A stretch of 64,000 bases of DNA from Methylophilales bacterium (GTDB taxonomy: Bacteria; Pseudomonadota; Gammaproteobacteria; Burkholderiales; Methylophilaceae). The DNA is taken from assembly GCA_019823025.1 (NCBI GenBank), contig CP081940.1, positions 992,001 to 1,056,000 of the forward strand. Direction: 5' to 3'. The notes under the pieces are model-generated. The model did not search any database and was not told the DNA's origin. It saw nothing but the letters and a program-made list of their open reading frames with translations. Shown here one piece after another: positions 26,259 through 35,686 of this stretch; positions within the stretch are counted from its first letter, which is position 1, and the number at the start of each line of letters is the position of its first letter. The position numbers and the translations under genes are program-made.

Positions 26259-27224
26259 TTAAGAGACGATTGTTTTAAATTCGTCAGTTGCATCTAAGAG
26301 TGAACTTAATGTCCCTGCTTCTGAAGCAGAATGTCCAGCATCTGGAATAATAATAAGTTTACTCTTAGGGATTGCTTGATGGAGCTCATAAGCTGTTTTT
26401 GGAGGACATACCATGTCATAACGCCCTTGAATTATGGTGATGGGTATATCCTTAAGTATTTTTGATTTCTCTAATATATCCTCGCCGTCAACAAAACAAT
26501 TATTATTTATAAAGTGGAGCTGCACTTTTGCACGAGCAAGCTCAAATTCATTGTCTATCTCAGTAGTTTCTGAACTTATGGCAGGGGGTAATAATTTTAA
26601 AATACTTCCCTCAAATTGATTCCAAGAAATTGCTGCCTTGTATGCGCAACTTTTATTGTTTGAAAAAACTAACTCAGTATATTTCTCTAATAAATTCTTC
26701 TTACTCGTATTTGGAATATGCTTTAAAAGATTATGGTGAAGCTCAGGGAAAAATATATCAACATCTTTTAAGAACCAATCTAGTTCATGTTTTCTGCTTA
26801 AAAAAACACCCCTTAATATTAATCCTTGAACCAATTCAGAATGTTTTATTGCATATGCTAATGCGAGTGTGCTTCCCCATGAGCCTCCAAAAAGAATCCA
26901 GCTCTTGATATTCAACTCTTTTCTTATTAGCTCAATATCATTTACCAGGCTATCAGTTGTATTTTTTTTTGTCTCACCTAGGGGTTTACTTTTTCCACAA
27001 CCTCTTTGATCAAATAATATGATTCGGTAATAGCTAGGATCAAAAAACCTCCTTTGCTTAGAACCCGTTCCGCCGCCTGGGCCTCCATGTAAAAAAAGGA
27101 TAGGCTGTCCATCAGGGTTTCCTGACTCCTCGATAAAAATCTCGTGTGTATCGTCTCCCTTAATAAATGATTCTTTATATGGATGGATTTCTGGATAAAG
27201 TGCTCTATTATTTGTATTGGACAT
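26259..27224 (-). CDS. pip: Proline iminopeptidase
   Basis: Alpha/beta-hydrolase of 321 aa that removes N-terminal proline. Seen: LFLHGGPGGGTG (oxyanion HGGPGG), DQRGCGKSKP, the nucleophile elbow GGSWGSTLAL, the acid region GRYDMVCP and the His in PDAGHSASE. This is the standard S33 peptidase length. Confidence 0.93.
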   Translation of the reverse strand: MSNTNNRALYPEIHPYKESFIKGDDTHEIFIEESGNPDGQPILFLHGGPGGGTGSKQRRFFDPSYYRIILFDQRGCGKSKPLGETKKNTTDSLVNDIELIRKELNIKSWILFGGSWGSTLALAYAIKHSELVQGLILRGVFLSRKHELDWFLKDVDIFFPELHHNLLKHIPNTSKKNLLEKYTELVFSNNKSCAYKAAISWNQFEGSILKLLPPAISSETTEIDNEFELARAKVQLHFINNNCFVDGEDILEKSKILKDIPITIIQGRYDMVCPPKTAYELHQAIPKSKLIIIPDAGHSASEAGTLSSLLDATDEFKTIVS

Positions 27225-27574
27225 AATTTCGATTCAACTTTCTGAAATTTAGAATTTAGTTAAGGTTTTTTTTAAGTCTTAATTTTTATATATCTTAGTT
27301 GTATTGTAAATACTGCTTTAGTTTAACAAACTTTTAGGGTTGAAAATGGGTGTTTTTTGATAAGTAAAATAAATCAATAAATGTAAAGAAATTGTAACAA
27401 AATTGTTGCAAATAGAAATTTAGGGGTATAAAATCCTTTTCAAGTACTAGAAATATCAGTACTAAAAGTAGGTAAATTTCTTATTTTATTAAAGAGTTTT
27501 TTAAGCTACGAGATAAGGTAGGGGAGGTACTTACTTCTTTTTTAAACCCTTAGTTAAAACTATGGAGATTTATA
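27225..27574 (+). promoter_or_regulatory. 350-bp regulatory gap before xoxF, with promoter and long leader
   Basis: No gene is seen. TTGTTG (27403-27408), 18 bases, then TATAAA (27427-27432) form a plausible sigma-70 promoter. They would give a leader of about 135 nt. Two AGTACT palindromes 9 bases apart (27443-27448 and 27458-27463) lie just after the -10, a place where a regulator or RNA hairpin could act. GGAG lies shortly before the ATG. Confidence 0.5.
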
Positions 27575-29452
27575 ATGAAATTAAATAAAATCAAATTAGC
27601 TCTTGGCTTTGTAACTGCTGCTGCAATGGCTATGCCTATTGTTGCTTCAGCTGCTGCTGACCAAGAAAAAGCTATGAAAAACTCAGCTAACTGGGCTCAT
27701 CCTCGTGGTCAACATGACAACCAGGCTTACTCAAAGCTGACACAAATCAACAAAGGTAATGTAAAAAACCTTAAAGCAGCTTGGACACTTTCTACTGGTG
27801 TAAACCGTGGTCATGAAGGTTCTCCTCTAGTTATTGGTAACATGCTATATGTACATACAGCATTTCCAAATAACGTATATGCTTTAGACTTAAACAACAA
27901 CCAAAAAGTTGTATGGTCTTACTTCCCTAAACAAGATCCTAGCGTTCAAGCAGTTCTATGTTGCGATAACGTTAACCGTGGTCTTGGTTTCGGTAACGGT
28001 AAAATCTTCCTACAACAAAACGATGGTAACCTAGTTGCTCTAAACGCAAAAACAGGTGCTAAAGTTTGGTCTACTTTAAACACAGATCCTAAAGTTGGCG
28101 CTACTAATACTAACGCTCCTCACGTGATCAAAGATAAAGTATTGACTGGTTGTTCTGGTGCTGAATTTGGTGTTCGTTGCTTTATTGCAGCATACAACAT
28201 CGAAGACGGTTCACTAGCATGGAAAGCTATGTCTACTGGACCTGATTCAGAAGTACTTATCGGTGCGGACTTCAACAAAGAAAACCCATTATTTTCAGCT
28301 CTATCAGTTTATGAAGACATAAACGGTGGTAACACTGAAGGTGGTTCTTTCAAAAGAATTCCTAACGATCAACTACAAGCTCCTGTGGCAGACCTAGGTC
28401 TTAAAACTTGGTTAAAACCACAAGCAGTTAAAGATGGTTGGCAACATGGTGGTGGCTCTGTATGGGGCTGGTGGCCATATGATGCAAAAACAAACCTAGT
28501 GTACTACGGTACAGGTAACCCATCTGTTTGGAACCCAGACGTACGTCCAGGTGACAACAAATGGTCTATGACAGTTTTTGCTCGTGACCTAGATACAGGT
28601 ATGGCACGTTGGGGCATGCAAATGACTCCACATGACGAATGGGATTATGACGGTATTAACGAAGTTATCCTATTTGATAAAGGTGGAAAAACTTATGCAT
28701 GGCACCATGACAGAAACGGATTTGCATACACTTGGGTAGCTAGTAACGGTACTTTAGTTTCAGCTGAAAAAGTGCATCCATTCGTTAACTGGTCAACTGG
28801 TATTGATCTTAAATCTGGTGTGCCACAAAAAGAAGCTGCACATTCAACACACCAAGATTACAACACTAAAGGTACATGTCCAGCTGCTCTTGGTACTAAA
28901 GACCAACAGCCTGCTGCATACTCACCTAAAACTGGCTTAATATACTCACCACTTAACCACGTATGTATGACATACGAACCAGTTGAGTCTAAGTATGTTG
29001 CAGGTCAGCCTTGGGTTGGTGCGACACTTACTATGTTTGCTGGTCCTGACGGCGTAATGGGCGGTTTTGCTGCTTATGACCCAATGACTAACAAAAAAGT
29101 ATGGTACAACAAAGAGAAATTCTCTGCTTGGGGTGGTGCTTTAACTACTGCTTCAGACTTAGTTTTCTACGGTACTTTAGATCGTTGGTTCAAAGCTCTT
29201 GACGCGAAAAGCGGTAAAGAACTTTGGAAATTCCAAGTTGGTTCAGGTGTGATTGGTAATGCATTCACATACTCACACAAAGGTAAACAACACGTTGGTG
29301 TCCTATCAGGCATCGGTGGTTGGGCTGGTGTGGCTATGAACCTTGGTCTAACAAATGACACAGACGCACTTGGTGCTGCTGGTGGTTATAAAGAACTAAC
29401 AAAATACAACGCGGCTCCTGGCGGCGGTGCATTAACAGTATTTGCTCTATAA
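27575..29452 (+). CDS. xoxF: Lanthanide-dependent methanol dehydrogenase XoxF (PQQ enzyme)
   Basis: Periplasmic quinoprotein oxidising methanol, 625 aa. The signal peptide ends VASAAA (about residue 27). The vicinal disulphide Cys129-Cys130, metal ligands Glu197 and Asn315, catalytic Asp357 and the extra Asp359 in WDYDGIN are present. That second Asp distinguishes XoxF from calcium-dependent MxaF, which has Ala there. Codons differ from neighbours (many AAC, GGT, CTT and CTA), consistent with very high expression. First gene of xoxF-xoxJ-xoxG. Confidence 0.97.
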   Translation: MKLNKIKLALGFVTAAAMAMPIVASAAADQEKAMKNSANWAHPRGQHDNQAYSKLTQINKGNVKNLKAAWTLSTGVNRGHEGSPLVIGNMLYVHTAFPNNVYALDLNNNQKVVWSYFPKQDPSVQAVLCCDNVNRGLGFGNGKIFLQQNDGNLVALNAKTGAKVWSTLNTDPKVGATNTNAPHVIKDKVLTGCSGAEFGVRCFIAAYNIEDGSLAWKAMSTGPDSEVLIGADFNKENPLFSALSVYEDINGGNTEGGSFKRIPNDQLQAPVADLGLKTWLKPQAVKDGWQHGGGSVWGWWPYDAKTNLVYYGTGNPSVWNPDVRPGDNKWSMTVFARDLDTGMARWGMQMTPHDEWDYDGINEVILFDKGGKTYAWHHDRNGFAYTWVASNGTLVSAEKVHPFVNWSTGIDLKSGVPQKEAAHSTHQDYNTKGTCPAALGTKDQQPAAYSPKTGLIYSPLNHVCMTYEPVESKYVAGQPWVGATLTMFAGPDGVMGGFAAYDPMTNKKVWYNKEKFSAWGGALTTASDLVFYGTLDRWFKALDAKSGKELWKFQVGSGVIGNAFTYSHKGKQHVGVLSGIGGWAGVAMNLGLTNDTDALGAAGGYKELTKYNAAPGGGALTVFAL

Positions 29453-29488
29453 TCTTTTATAGAACTTAGTACTAGTTAGTTAGTCTTA

Positions 29489-29522
29489 AAAACACCCTAT
29501 TTCGGTAGGGTGTTTTTTTTTA
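29489..29522 (+). terminator. Rho-independent terminator after xoxF
   Basis: A 9-bp stem AACACCCTA/TAGGGTGTT (29491-29499 and 29506-29514) around TTTCGG is followed by a T-run. It lies 38 bases after the xoxF stop and would make xoxF mRNA far more abundant than xoxJ and xoxG. Confidence 0.92.
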
Positions 29523-29589
29523 TATAAAATGTTTTAAATGTGTAAAAAAAATAGAGATTATCATTAGGGAATAATGCATTCTTTGAAGG

Positions 29590-29595
29590 TATAAT
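29590..29595 (+). promoter_or_regulatory. Candidate -10 element of xoxJ
   Basis: A perfect TATAAT lies 31 bases before the xoxJ ATG, downstream of the xoxF terminator. No good -35 is seen 17 bases upstream, so an activator may be needed. Confidence 0.4.
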
Positions 29596-29626
29596 TGCAA
29601 AAAATTAATTAAAGGGATTATTTAAA

Positions 29627-30511
29627 ATGTTTAAAAATTTATCACGAAGTCTATTTATATTGTTAATAAGCTTCTCAGTTCATGCGGCAGACACTATTGC
29701 TGTGAATCCAGATATGGGAAAACCTGGAGAACCAACCAGGGTGCCAAAGGATGATGAATTTAAGGTTTGTGCTGATCAAGATAATCTACCTTATTCCAAT
29801 GATAAGGGGGAAGGTTTTGAAAATAAAATTGCTGAAGTCTTAGCAGCAGACTTAGGTAAGGAATTAAGCTATCAATTTTGGCATGATCGGTTCGGATTTT
29901 TGAGAAATACATTAAATGCTAAGCGATGTGATGTAATTATCGGAACAAATACGACTTATGATGCACTAGATACAACTAAACCTTATTACCGTGCTGGGCA
30001 TGTTTGGATATACCGTAAAGATAGCGGGTATGACATAAGTAGCTGGGACTCACCTGATTTAAAAAAAGGGGTAATTGGTTTAGTTGATAAAAGTCCTGTT
30101 ACACAGGCCCTCAGTGCTAATGGTCTGATGGCTAATGCGAGGCCTTATAGGATACAACGAGATCTTACTAGATCTCCTGGAGAACCAGTAGAGGATGTAG
30201 TAAGTGGAAAAATTGATGTTGCAATAATGTGGGGTCCGTTAGGTGGTTATTATGCAAAGCAATCAGATGTGGATTTGGTTGTCGTTGAGATTCCAGAATA
30301 TGCTGAAGGAAATTCAAGGCTTCAAGGAAAAACTTACTGGAACATATCAGCAGGTGTTAGAAAAAGAGAAGTTGAAAGAAGAGAGATGGTTGAAGGTGCG
30401 ATTTTTAGAAATCTAGATAAGATTTATGCAATCATGGATGAGTATGGAATTCCGCATACGGAACCCATCTTTGTTGATAGATTAGATGGTTATAAGAGAC
30501 ACAAAAAATAA
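29627..30511 (+). CDS. xoxJ: XoxJ/MxaJ periplasmic binding-like protein
   Basis: 294 aa. A signal peptide (ending SVHA) precedes a type-II solute-binding fold. Typical of the quinoprotein-associated MxaJ/XoxJ group: FKVCADQDNLPYSND, GFENKIAEVLAADLG, CDVIIGTNTTYD, and DVAIMWGPLGGYYAK. It is proposed to help activate or mature the dehydrogenase rather than transport a solute. Located directly between xoxF and xoxG. Confidence 0.9.
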   Translation: MFKNLSRSLFILLISFSVHAADTIAVNPDMGKPGEPTRVPKDDEFKVCADQDNLPYSNDKGEGFENKIAEVLAADLGKELSYQFWHDRFGFLRNTLNAKRCDVIIGTNTTYDALDTTKPYYRAGHVWIYRKDSGYDISSWDSPDLKKGVIGLVDKSPVTQALSANGLMANARPYRIQRDLTRSPGEPVEDVVSGKIDVAIMWGPLGGYYAKQSDVDLVVVEIPEYAEGNSRLQGKTYWNISAGVRKREVERREMVEGAIFRNLDKIYAIMDEYGIPHTEPIFVDRLDGYKRHKK

Positions 30512-30600
30512 GTTTTTTTGACCAAAACATCACACATATTAATTAAGAACTGGTAAAATTTAGTCATGGGAGTTAATTTAATTATAGATAGGAGCAGTAA

Positions 30601-31122
30601 ATGTCAATTAACAAAATAGTCGCTTCTGCACTTGTTGGCGCAGCAGTAAGTTTTTCAGGTTTTGCTCAAGCGGATGTTGTATTTACGAAAACAACAGATG
30701 GTACAAAATTTGAGATAACAGACCCGAAAGCATTCGGTGATACAAAGAAAAAAGATAATGTAAAGACAGCAGCTGAAATAGAGTTCCTCAAGACAGGAAA
30801 AAATATCTATGTCGGTGATGCCAAAGCTGAAAAAAGAGGTAAGAAAAGATTTGGTTATTGGTCATGTACACAATGTCATGGACCAACAGCAAAAGGACAG
30901 GTTGGACCTGGTTTAGTTGGACCGACTTTTAAATACCCTAAAGATGCTACCAACTTAGGTATGTTTGAGACAGTATGGTTTGGAACAAATGGTGGTATGG
31001 GCGGTAAAGGTTATGGTGTTATGGCTCCTGATGATGGTATGACGGTTGATGAGTTATTAAAAACAATCGCTTGGGTCAGAACAAATGGTAAAGGTTTAAC
31101 TGGTAATGAGGAAGTTAAATAA
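30601..31122 (+). CDS. xoxG: Cytochrome c XoxG, electron acceptor of XoxF
   Basis: 173 aa c-type cytochrome. The signal peptide (about 1-24, ending FAQA) is followed by one heme site C89-TQ-C92-H93 and a Met-containing loop with Met141 (GVMAPDDG) as likely sixth ligand. By position it takes electrons from XoxF and passes them to a terminal oxidase. GGAG lies close before the ATG. Confidence 0.9.
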   Translation: MSINKIVASALVGAAVSFSGFAQADVVFTKTTDGTKFEITDPKAFGDTKKKDNVKTAAEIEFLKTGKNIYVGDAKAEKRGKKRFGYWSCTQCHGPTAKGQVGPGLVGPTFKYPKDATNLGMFETVWFGTNGGMGGKGYGVMAPDDGMTVDELLKTIAWVRTNGKGLTGNEEVK

Positions 31123-31140
31123 CAGTTACAACTCTGAAAT

Positions 31141-31186
31141 AAAAAAACAAAACGACTAAGATATAATGTCTTAGTCGTTTTTTTTT
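31141..31186 (+). terminator. Rho-independent terminator after xoxG
   Basis: An 11-bp stem AACGACTAAGA/TCTTAGTCGTT (31151-31161 and 31169-31179) is followed by nine T. It closes the xox cluster. Confidence 0.92.
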
Positions 31187-31243
31187 GTCCGAATAAAGTC
31201 AATAAGAAAATCCAAAAAAAGTATAAATTGAAAGAATCTAAAT

Positions 31244-32569
31244 ATGGAAAATAATGAATTACATAAAATTTTAATTGTAGGTGGCGGAGCTGGAGGATTG
31301 GAGCTCGCTACTAAACTGGGTAATTCGCTTGGTAAAAAGAAAAAAGCGGAAATTACACTCATTGATGCAAAAAAAACACATATATGGAAGCCACTTTTAC
31401 ATGAAATTGCAGCGGGGAGTATTAATCCACATAAAGATGAATTAGATTATTTAGCTCAAGGGTTTTGGCATGGATTTAAATTTCGTTTAGGTAGAATGGA
31501 CAATTTAGATCGTGAGAAAAAAGAAGTATCACTTGAACCTTATTTTGACAACCAAGGTAATGAAATCATATCTAGAAGAACTTTCAAGTATGACACTTTA
31601 GTAATGTCAATTGGAAGCACTGTCAATGATTTTTCTGTTAGCGGAGCAGCTGAATTTTCAATTGCACTTGATAATCAGAACCAAGCAGAGCTCTTCCATA
31701 ATCGTTTGCACAATGCCATTGTTAAAGCGCAAACACAAAATTCAAAAATTCAACCTGGTCAACTTGAAGTAGTTATCGTAGGAGCAGGTGCCACGGGCGT
31801 AGAGCTTGCCGCAGAGCTACATAAAGCAACAAGAGAAATGACTGCTTATGGATTAGAGAATATTGATCCAGATAAGGATATTAATATTAACTTAATTGAG
31901 GCTAGCCCAAGACTTTTACCTGCACTTCCACTGAGAATAAGCCAGGCTGTTTCAGATGAATTAAAAAAATTAAAAGTTAATTTATTTTTAGGAGAGCGCG
32001 TAACTGAGGTGACCTCTGATGGAATTAAAACTCACAAAGATAGAGAAATTTTATCCAGTCTCGTTGTATGGGCGGCTGGAATAAAGGCACCAGATTTCCT
32101 AGTAAATATCGCAGGTCTTGAAACGAACAACATTAATCAATTAAAAGTAAAATCAACATTGCAAACTACATTAGATGAAAATATTTTTGCATTTGGTGAT
32201 TGTGCTGCCTGTCCAATTACACCGGGTGCAATTGAGAATGTTCCTCCCAGAGCACAAGCTGCCCATCAACAAGCTTCACTGTTATATAAATCAATCAAAA
32301 AAGTCGTTAGCGGTAAAAATAAACTTCCTAATTATGTCTATAAAGACTACGGGTCACTTGTGAACCTTGGGCGATATTCTACAGTAGGAAATTTAATGGG
32401 CTCAATTTTAGGTGGGAGTATGTTTATTGAAGGCTTGATAGCAAAAATGATGTATCTTTCGCTTTATCAAATGCATCTAGTTGCACTTCATGGGTTTGCA
32501 AGTACTTTATTTAGGTTTTTAGGAAAATTAGTTAGTCAAAGAACAGAGACTAGAGTCAAATTGCACTAA
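31244..32569 (+). CDS. ndh: Type II NADH:quinone oxidoreductase
   Basis: Non-proton-pumping flavoprotein, 441 aa. FAD-binding KILIVGGGAGGLELA is at the N-terminus. The second dinucleotide site is VVIVGAGATGVELAAELH, then FAFGDCAACP, and a C-terminal amphipathic or hydrophobic region (about 375-415) for membrane attachment. It could re-oxidise NADH produced by formate dehydrogenase. Confidence 0.92.
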   Translation: MENNELHKILIVGGGAGGLELATKLGNSLGKKKKAEITLIDAKKTHIWKPLLHEIAAGSINPHKDELDYLAQGFWHGFKFRLGRMDNLDREKKEVSLEPYFDNQGNEIISRRTFKYDTLVMSIGSTVNDFSVSGAAEFSIALDNQNQAELFHNRLHNAIVKAQTQNSKIQPGQLEVVIVGAGATGVELAAELHKATREMTAYGLENIDPDKDININLIEASPRLLPALPLRISQAVSDELKKLKVNLFLGERVTEVTSDGIKTHKDREILSSLVVWAAGIKAPDFLVNIAGLETNNINQLKVKSTLQTTLDENIFAFGDCAACPITPGAIENVPPRAQAAHQQASLLYKSIKKVVSGKNKLPNYVYKDYGSLVNLGRYSTVGNLMGSILGGSMFIEGLIAKMMYLSLYQMHLVALHGFASTLFRFLGKLVSQRTETRVKLH

Positions 32570-32574
32570 TAGAA

Positions 32575-33765
32575 TTATTTATTATCTTGTGAGTAATAAA
32601 TGCTTGCAATCACCATAGCCATAAGGACAAATAAGCCAAATATAAATACAATTCCAATTATAGGTAGGCCGTATTTCACCATAAGCGTATAAGTGCCACT
32701 TAGAATTAAGATACCTAGGTTTTCACTAAAGTTTTGAGCTGCAATTGAGTGTCCCGAGCCAATCAAAATATGACCTCTATGTTGAAGAAGCGCATTAAGT
32801 GGAACGATGAGCATGCCGCTAAAAATACCAATAAATAGAAGTAAAAGGGCTGCATATTCCCAACTTGAAACAAATACCATCGAACAAACAAATGCTCCCA
32901 TCAATACGCCGAGAGGAAGAACCTTAACTGAATTTTTCATTGATATGTAGCGAGCAGCAATGACAGAACCGATGGCAACACCGAATGCAACAACCGCAGA
33001 AAGTTGGGTTGCTTTATCAAGCTCAAAGTTTAGGGCAAAAGCTGCCCATGCAATAATGACTAATCTTAACGTTGCGCCAGCTCCCCAAAAAAGCGTAGTT
33101 ACAGCAAGTGAAAGTTGTCCCAAGCGGTCTTTGGCAAGTTTAGCAAAAGAAAAATAAAAATCTTTTAATAAAGACCAAGGGTTCTTTGATTTTATTTTAT
33201 GGTTGATTGGAAGGATAGGAATATAGCGGTTGAAAATTGCTGCCAAAAGATATAAAACCGCAATAATTAAGATAGCCATTTGCACATCAAACTTTGCTAA
33301 TAAACCCCCAACAATTGCACCTAAAATAATTGCTGCAACGGTTAAACCCTCTACCCATCCATTAGCGGCAACCAAATATTCTTTTGGTAACAACTCTGTC
33401 AAAATGCCATATTTAGCAGGTGAGTATGTTGCAGCACCAATACCGACAATTCCATAAGCATATAAAGGTTCCATACCAAAAAACATTGCTAAACAACCAA
33501 AAAGCTTTATTCCATTTGACAAAAACATGACCTGTCCTTTGGGCCTAGAATCTGCGAAAGCACCTACAAAAGGGGCAAGTAATATATATGCTAGAACAAA
33601 AAATTGAAGTAAAAGAGGTTGATGCCATGTGGGTGCGTTCATTTCAGCCAATAAGGCGATTGCTGCAAAAAGTAATGCATTATCAGCTAAAGCGGATAAA
33701 AATTGTGCGGAAAGGTAGGGGTAAAAACCTTTTTTAGAATCTATATTAAAGTGTGTCTGCTGCAT
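32575..33765 (-). CDS. lplT: Lysophospholipid transporter LplT
   Basis: MFS protein of 396 aa with about 12 hydrophobic segments. LplT-like motifs: FYPYLSAQFLSALADNALLFAAIALL, APFVGAFADSRPKGQVMFLSNGIK, YSPAKYGILTELLP, VAANGWVEG. It flips lysophospholipids inward for re-acylation in E. coli; no aas acyltransferase is adjacent here. It starts inside the end of the phoH-like gene (20-base overlap). Confidence 0.9.
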   Translation of the reverse strand: MQQTHFNIDSKKGFYPYLSAQFLSALADNALLFAAIALLAEMNAPTWHQPLLLQFFVLAYILLAPFVGAFADSRPKGQVMFLSNGIKLFGCLAMFFGMEPLYAYGIVGIGAATYSPAKYGILTELLPKEYLVAANGWVEGLTVAAIILGAIVGGLLAKFDVQMAILIIAVLYLLAAIFNRYIPILPINHKIKSKNPWSLLKDFYFSFAKLAKDRLGQLSLAVTTLFWGAGATLRLVIIAWAAFALNFELDKATQLSAVVAFGVAIGSVIAARYISMKNSVKVLPLGVLMGAFVCSMVFVSSWEYAALLLLFIGIFSGMLIVPLNALLQHRGHILIGSGHSIAAQNFSENLGILILSGTYTLMVKYGLPIIGIVFIFGLFVLMAMVIASIYYSQDNK

Positions 33766-35134
33766 AATCTGCTAACCTCGATCTTTCACCTCTCATTAAA
33801 GTCACGTGCCCGTTGTGATTCCAGCCTTTAAAGCGATCGACAACATAGGTTAACCCAGAGCTCCCTTCAGTTAAATAGGGCGTATCTATTTGTGCTATGT
33901 TGCCACAACAAACTATTTTAGTCCCTGGACCAGCTCTTGTTACCAATGTTTTCATTTGCTTAGGTGTGAGGTTTTGGGCCTCATCAATAATCAAATATTT
34001 ATTTAAAAATGTTCTTCCTCTCATGAAGTTTAAAGATTTTACCTTTATTCTAGATTTAATTAAATCCTGTGTAGCTGCTCTACCCCAGTCACCTGAGCTA
34101 TCATCAGATTCATTTAAAACATCTAGATTATCTTCCAAGGCACCCATCCAAGGCGTCATTTTTTCTTCTTCAGTACCAGGGAGAAAACCGATATCATCAC
34201 CAACAGAAACTGTTGCTCTTGTCATAATTATTTCTGAATATATTTTTTTATCTAAAGTTTGAACAAGACCTGCAGCTAGGGCTAATAAAGTTTTCCCAGT
34301 CCCCGCTTGACCTAATAGCGATATAAAATCAATATTTGGATCCATTAAAAGATTGAGGGCAAAATTTTGTTCTTTATTTTTTGCTTTGATTCCCCAAATA
34401 TTAAATTTAGGTAAGGTGTAATCTTGAACAATTTGTAGGGTGGCTGAATTACCACTGATAGTTTTAACTATGGCATAGAATGGCTTATCAAAATCATAAA
34501 AGACAAATGCATTGACAAAAAAACTTTTGCATAATGGCCCCGTTATCTTGTAGAACATCTTTCCTTCCTCTTGCCAAGACTCCATAGCTTTACTGTGCTT
34601 TTCCCAAAAATTTTCTGGTAATTCATATATCCCTGTGTGGAGTAACTCTGCATCGGTCATGACCTTGTCGTTAAAATAATCTTGAGTAGAGATACCTAGG
34701 GCGCGCGCTTTAATTCTTATATTAAAATCTTTTGATACCAAAATGACATCGGTTTTTTTAAGTTGATTTTTAAGGTTTACAACAACGCTTAGTATTTGAT
34801 TGTCCGCTTTAACCCCAGCTAAAATAGGAAGTTCGTAGCTGATGGTTTCAGTCTGTAAGAAAAGCTTTCCATCTACATGAGGATTTGTTTCAGATTTTAG
34901 GGCACATCCATTTTTTAAGTCTGAAGCGGGAGCTATGATTTCTTCTAAATATCGATGTGTTTGCCGAGCATTTCTGGCCACCTCTGAACTACCTTTTTTA
35001 TTATTGTCCAATTCCTCGATTGTAACCATTGGAAGATAGATATCATGTTCTTCAAATCTAAATAAACTCGAAGGATCATGAAGTAGAACGTTTGTATCAA
35101 GGACAAAAACTTTCTTATTATTTTTTTTAGCCAT
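33746..35134 (-). CDS. PIN domain-PhoH family ATPase
   Basis: 462 aa. The N-terminal PIN domain (about 1-130; VFVLDTNVLLHDPSSL, VTIEELDNNKKG, VILVSKDFNIRIKA) supplies the acidic residues of a nuclease-like site. The C-terminal PhoH ATPase has P-loop GQAGTGKTLLALAAG, IIDEAQNLTPKQMKTLVTR (Walker B) and CCGNIAQID. PIN-PhoH proteins (PhoH2) are reported as RNA helicases/ribonucleases. Confidence 0.92.
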   Translation of the reverse strand: MAKKNNKKVFVLDTNVLLHDPSSLFRFEEHDIYLPMVTIEELDNNKKGSSEVARNARQTHRYLEEIIAPASDLKNGCALKSETNPHVDGKLFLQTETISYELPILAGVKADNQILSVVVNLKNQLKKTDVILVSKDFNIRIKARALGISTQDYFNDKVMTDAELLHTGIYELPENFWEKHSKAMESWQEEGKMFYKITGPLCKSFFVNAFVFYDFDKPFYAIVKTISGNSATLQIVQDYTLPKFNIWGIKAKNKEQNFALNLLMDPNIDFISLLGQAGTGKTLLALAAGLVQTLDKKIYSEIIMTRATVSVGDDIGFLPGTEEEKMTPWMGALEDNLDVLNESDDSSGDWGRAATQDLIKSRIKVKSLNFMRGRTFLNKYLIIDEAQNLTPKQMKTLVTRAGPGTKIVCCGNIAQIDTPYLTEGSSGLTYVVDRFKGWNHNGHVTLMRGERSRLADYAADTL

Positions 35135-35149
35135 AAAGAGAAATACTAA

Positions 35150-35608
35150 CTAGATTGAATTTAGAACTTCTTCAGCATGTCCAGGGACTTTTAAGCCTCT
35201 CCACTCATTAATGAGCTTACCCTCTGTATCAATTAAGAAGGTACTTCTCTCAATGCCTTGAACTTGTTTGCCATACATATTTTTTAATTTGATGACATTA
35301 AATAGGCTGCAAGCGATTTCTTCAGAGTCACTTAATAATTCAAAAGGGAAATTATATTTTTCCTTAAATTTTTCATGTGATTTAATACTATCTCTAGATA
35401 TCCCAAAGATTTCAACATTCTTTTTTTTAAAATCTTGGTAAAGGTTTGTAAAATCAATTCCTTCATTCGTGCAACCTGGTGTTGAATCTCTTGGGTAAAA
35501 ATATAAAACAACTAATTTTCCAAGATAGTTTTTCAATGAGAAATTTGTCTCACTGGTTCCTGGTAAGTCAAAATTTGGCACAACGTGGTTTATTTCTAAT
35601 TTACTCAT
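35150..35608 (-). CDS. bcp: Thiol peroxidase Bcp (peroxiredoxin Q)
   Basis: 152 aa peroxiredoxin reducing hydroperoxides. The peroxidatic Cys is in YPRDSTPGCTNEG, preceded by PNFDLPGTSETNFSLKNYLGK. A second Cys in ACSLFNV lies outside the usual CxxxxC spacing of this family. Divergent from nothing close; 15 bases from the phoH-like gene. Confidence 0.93.
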   Translation of the reverse strand: MSKLEINHVVPNFDLPGTSETNFSLKNYLGKLVVLYFYPRDSTPGCTNEGIDFTNLYQDFKKKNVEIFGISRDSIKSHEKFKEKYNFPFELLSDSEEIACSLFNVIKLKNMYGKQVQGIERSTFLIDTEGKLINEWRGLKVPGHAEEVLNSI

Positions 35609-35686
35609 ATAAATACGACCTTTTGTTTTTTTTGAAGTTTAAAAAAAGACTATATCTTTATCAATTATAGCCTAGAGATGTGATAT

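Noticed and set aside
33897..34262. 121-codon plus-strand open frame inside the phoH-like gene
   Set aside because: It is antisense to the conserved PhoH ATPase motifs and has no recognisable features.
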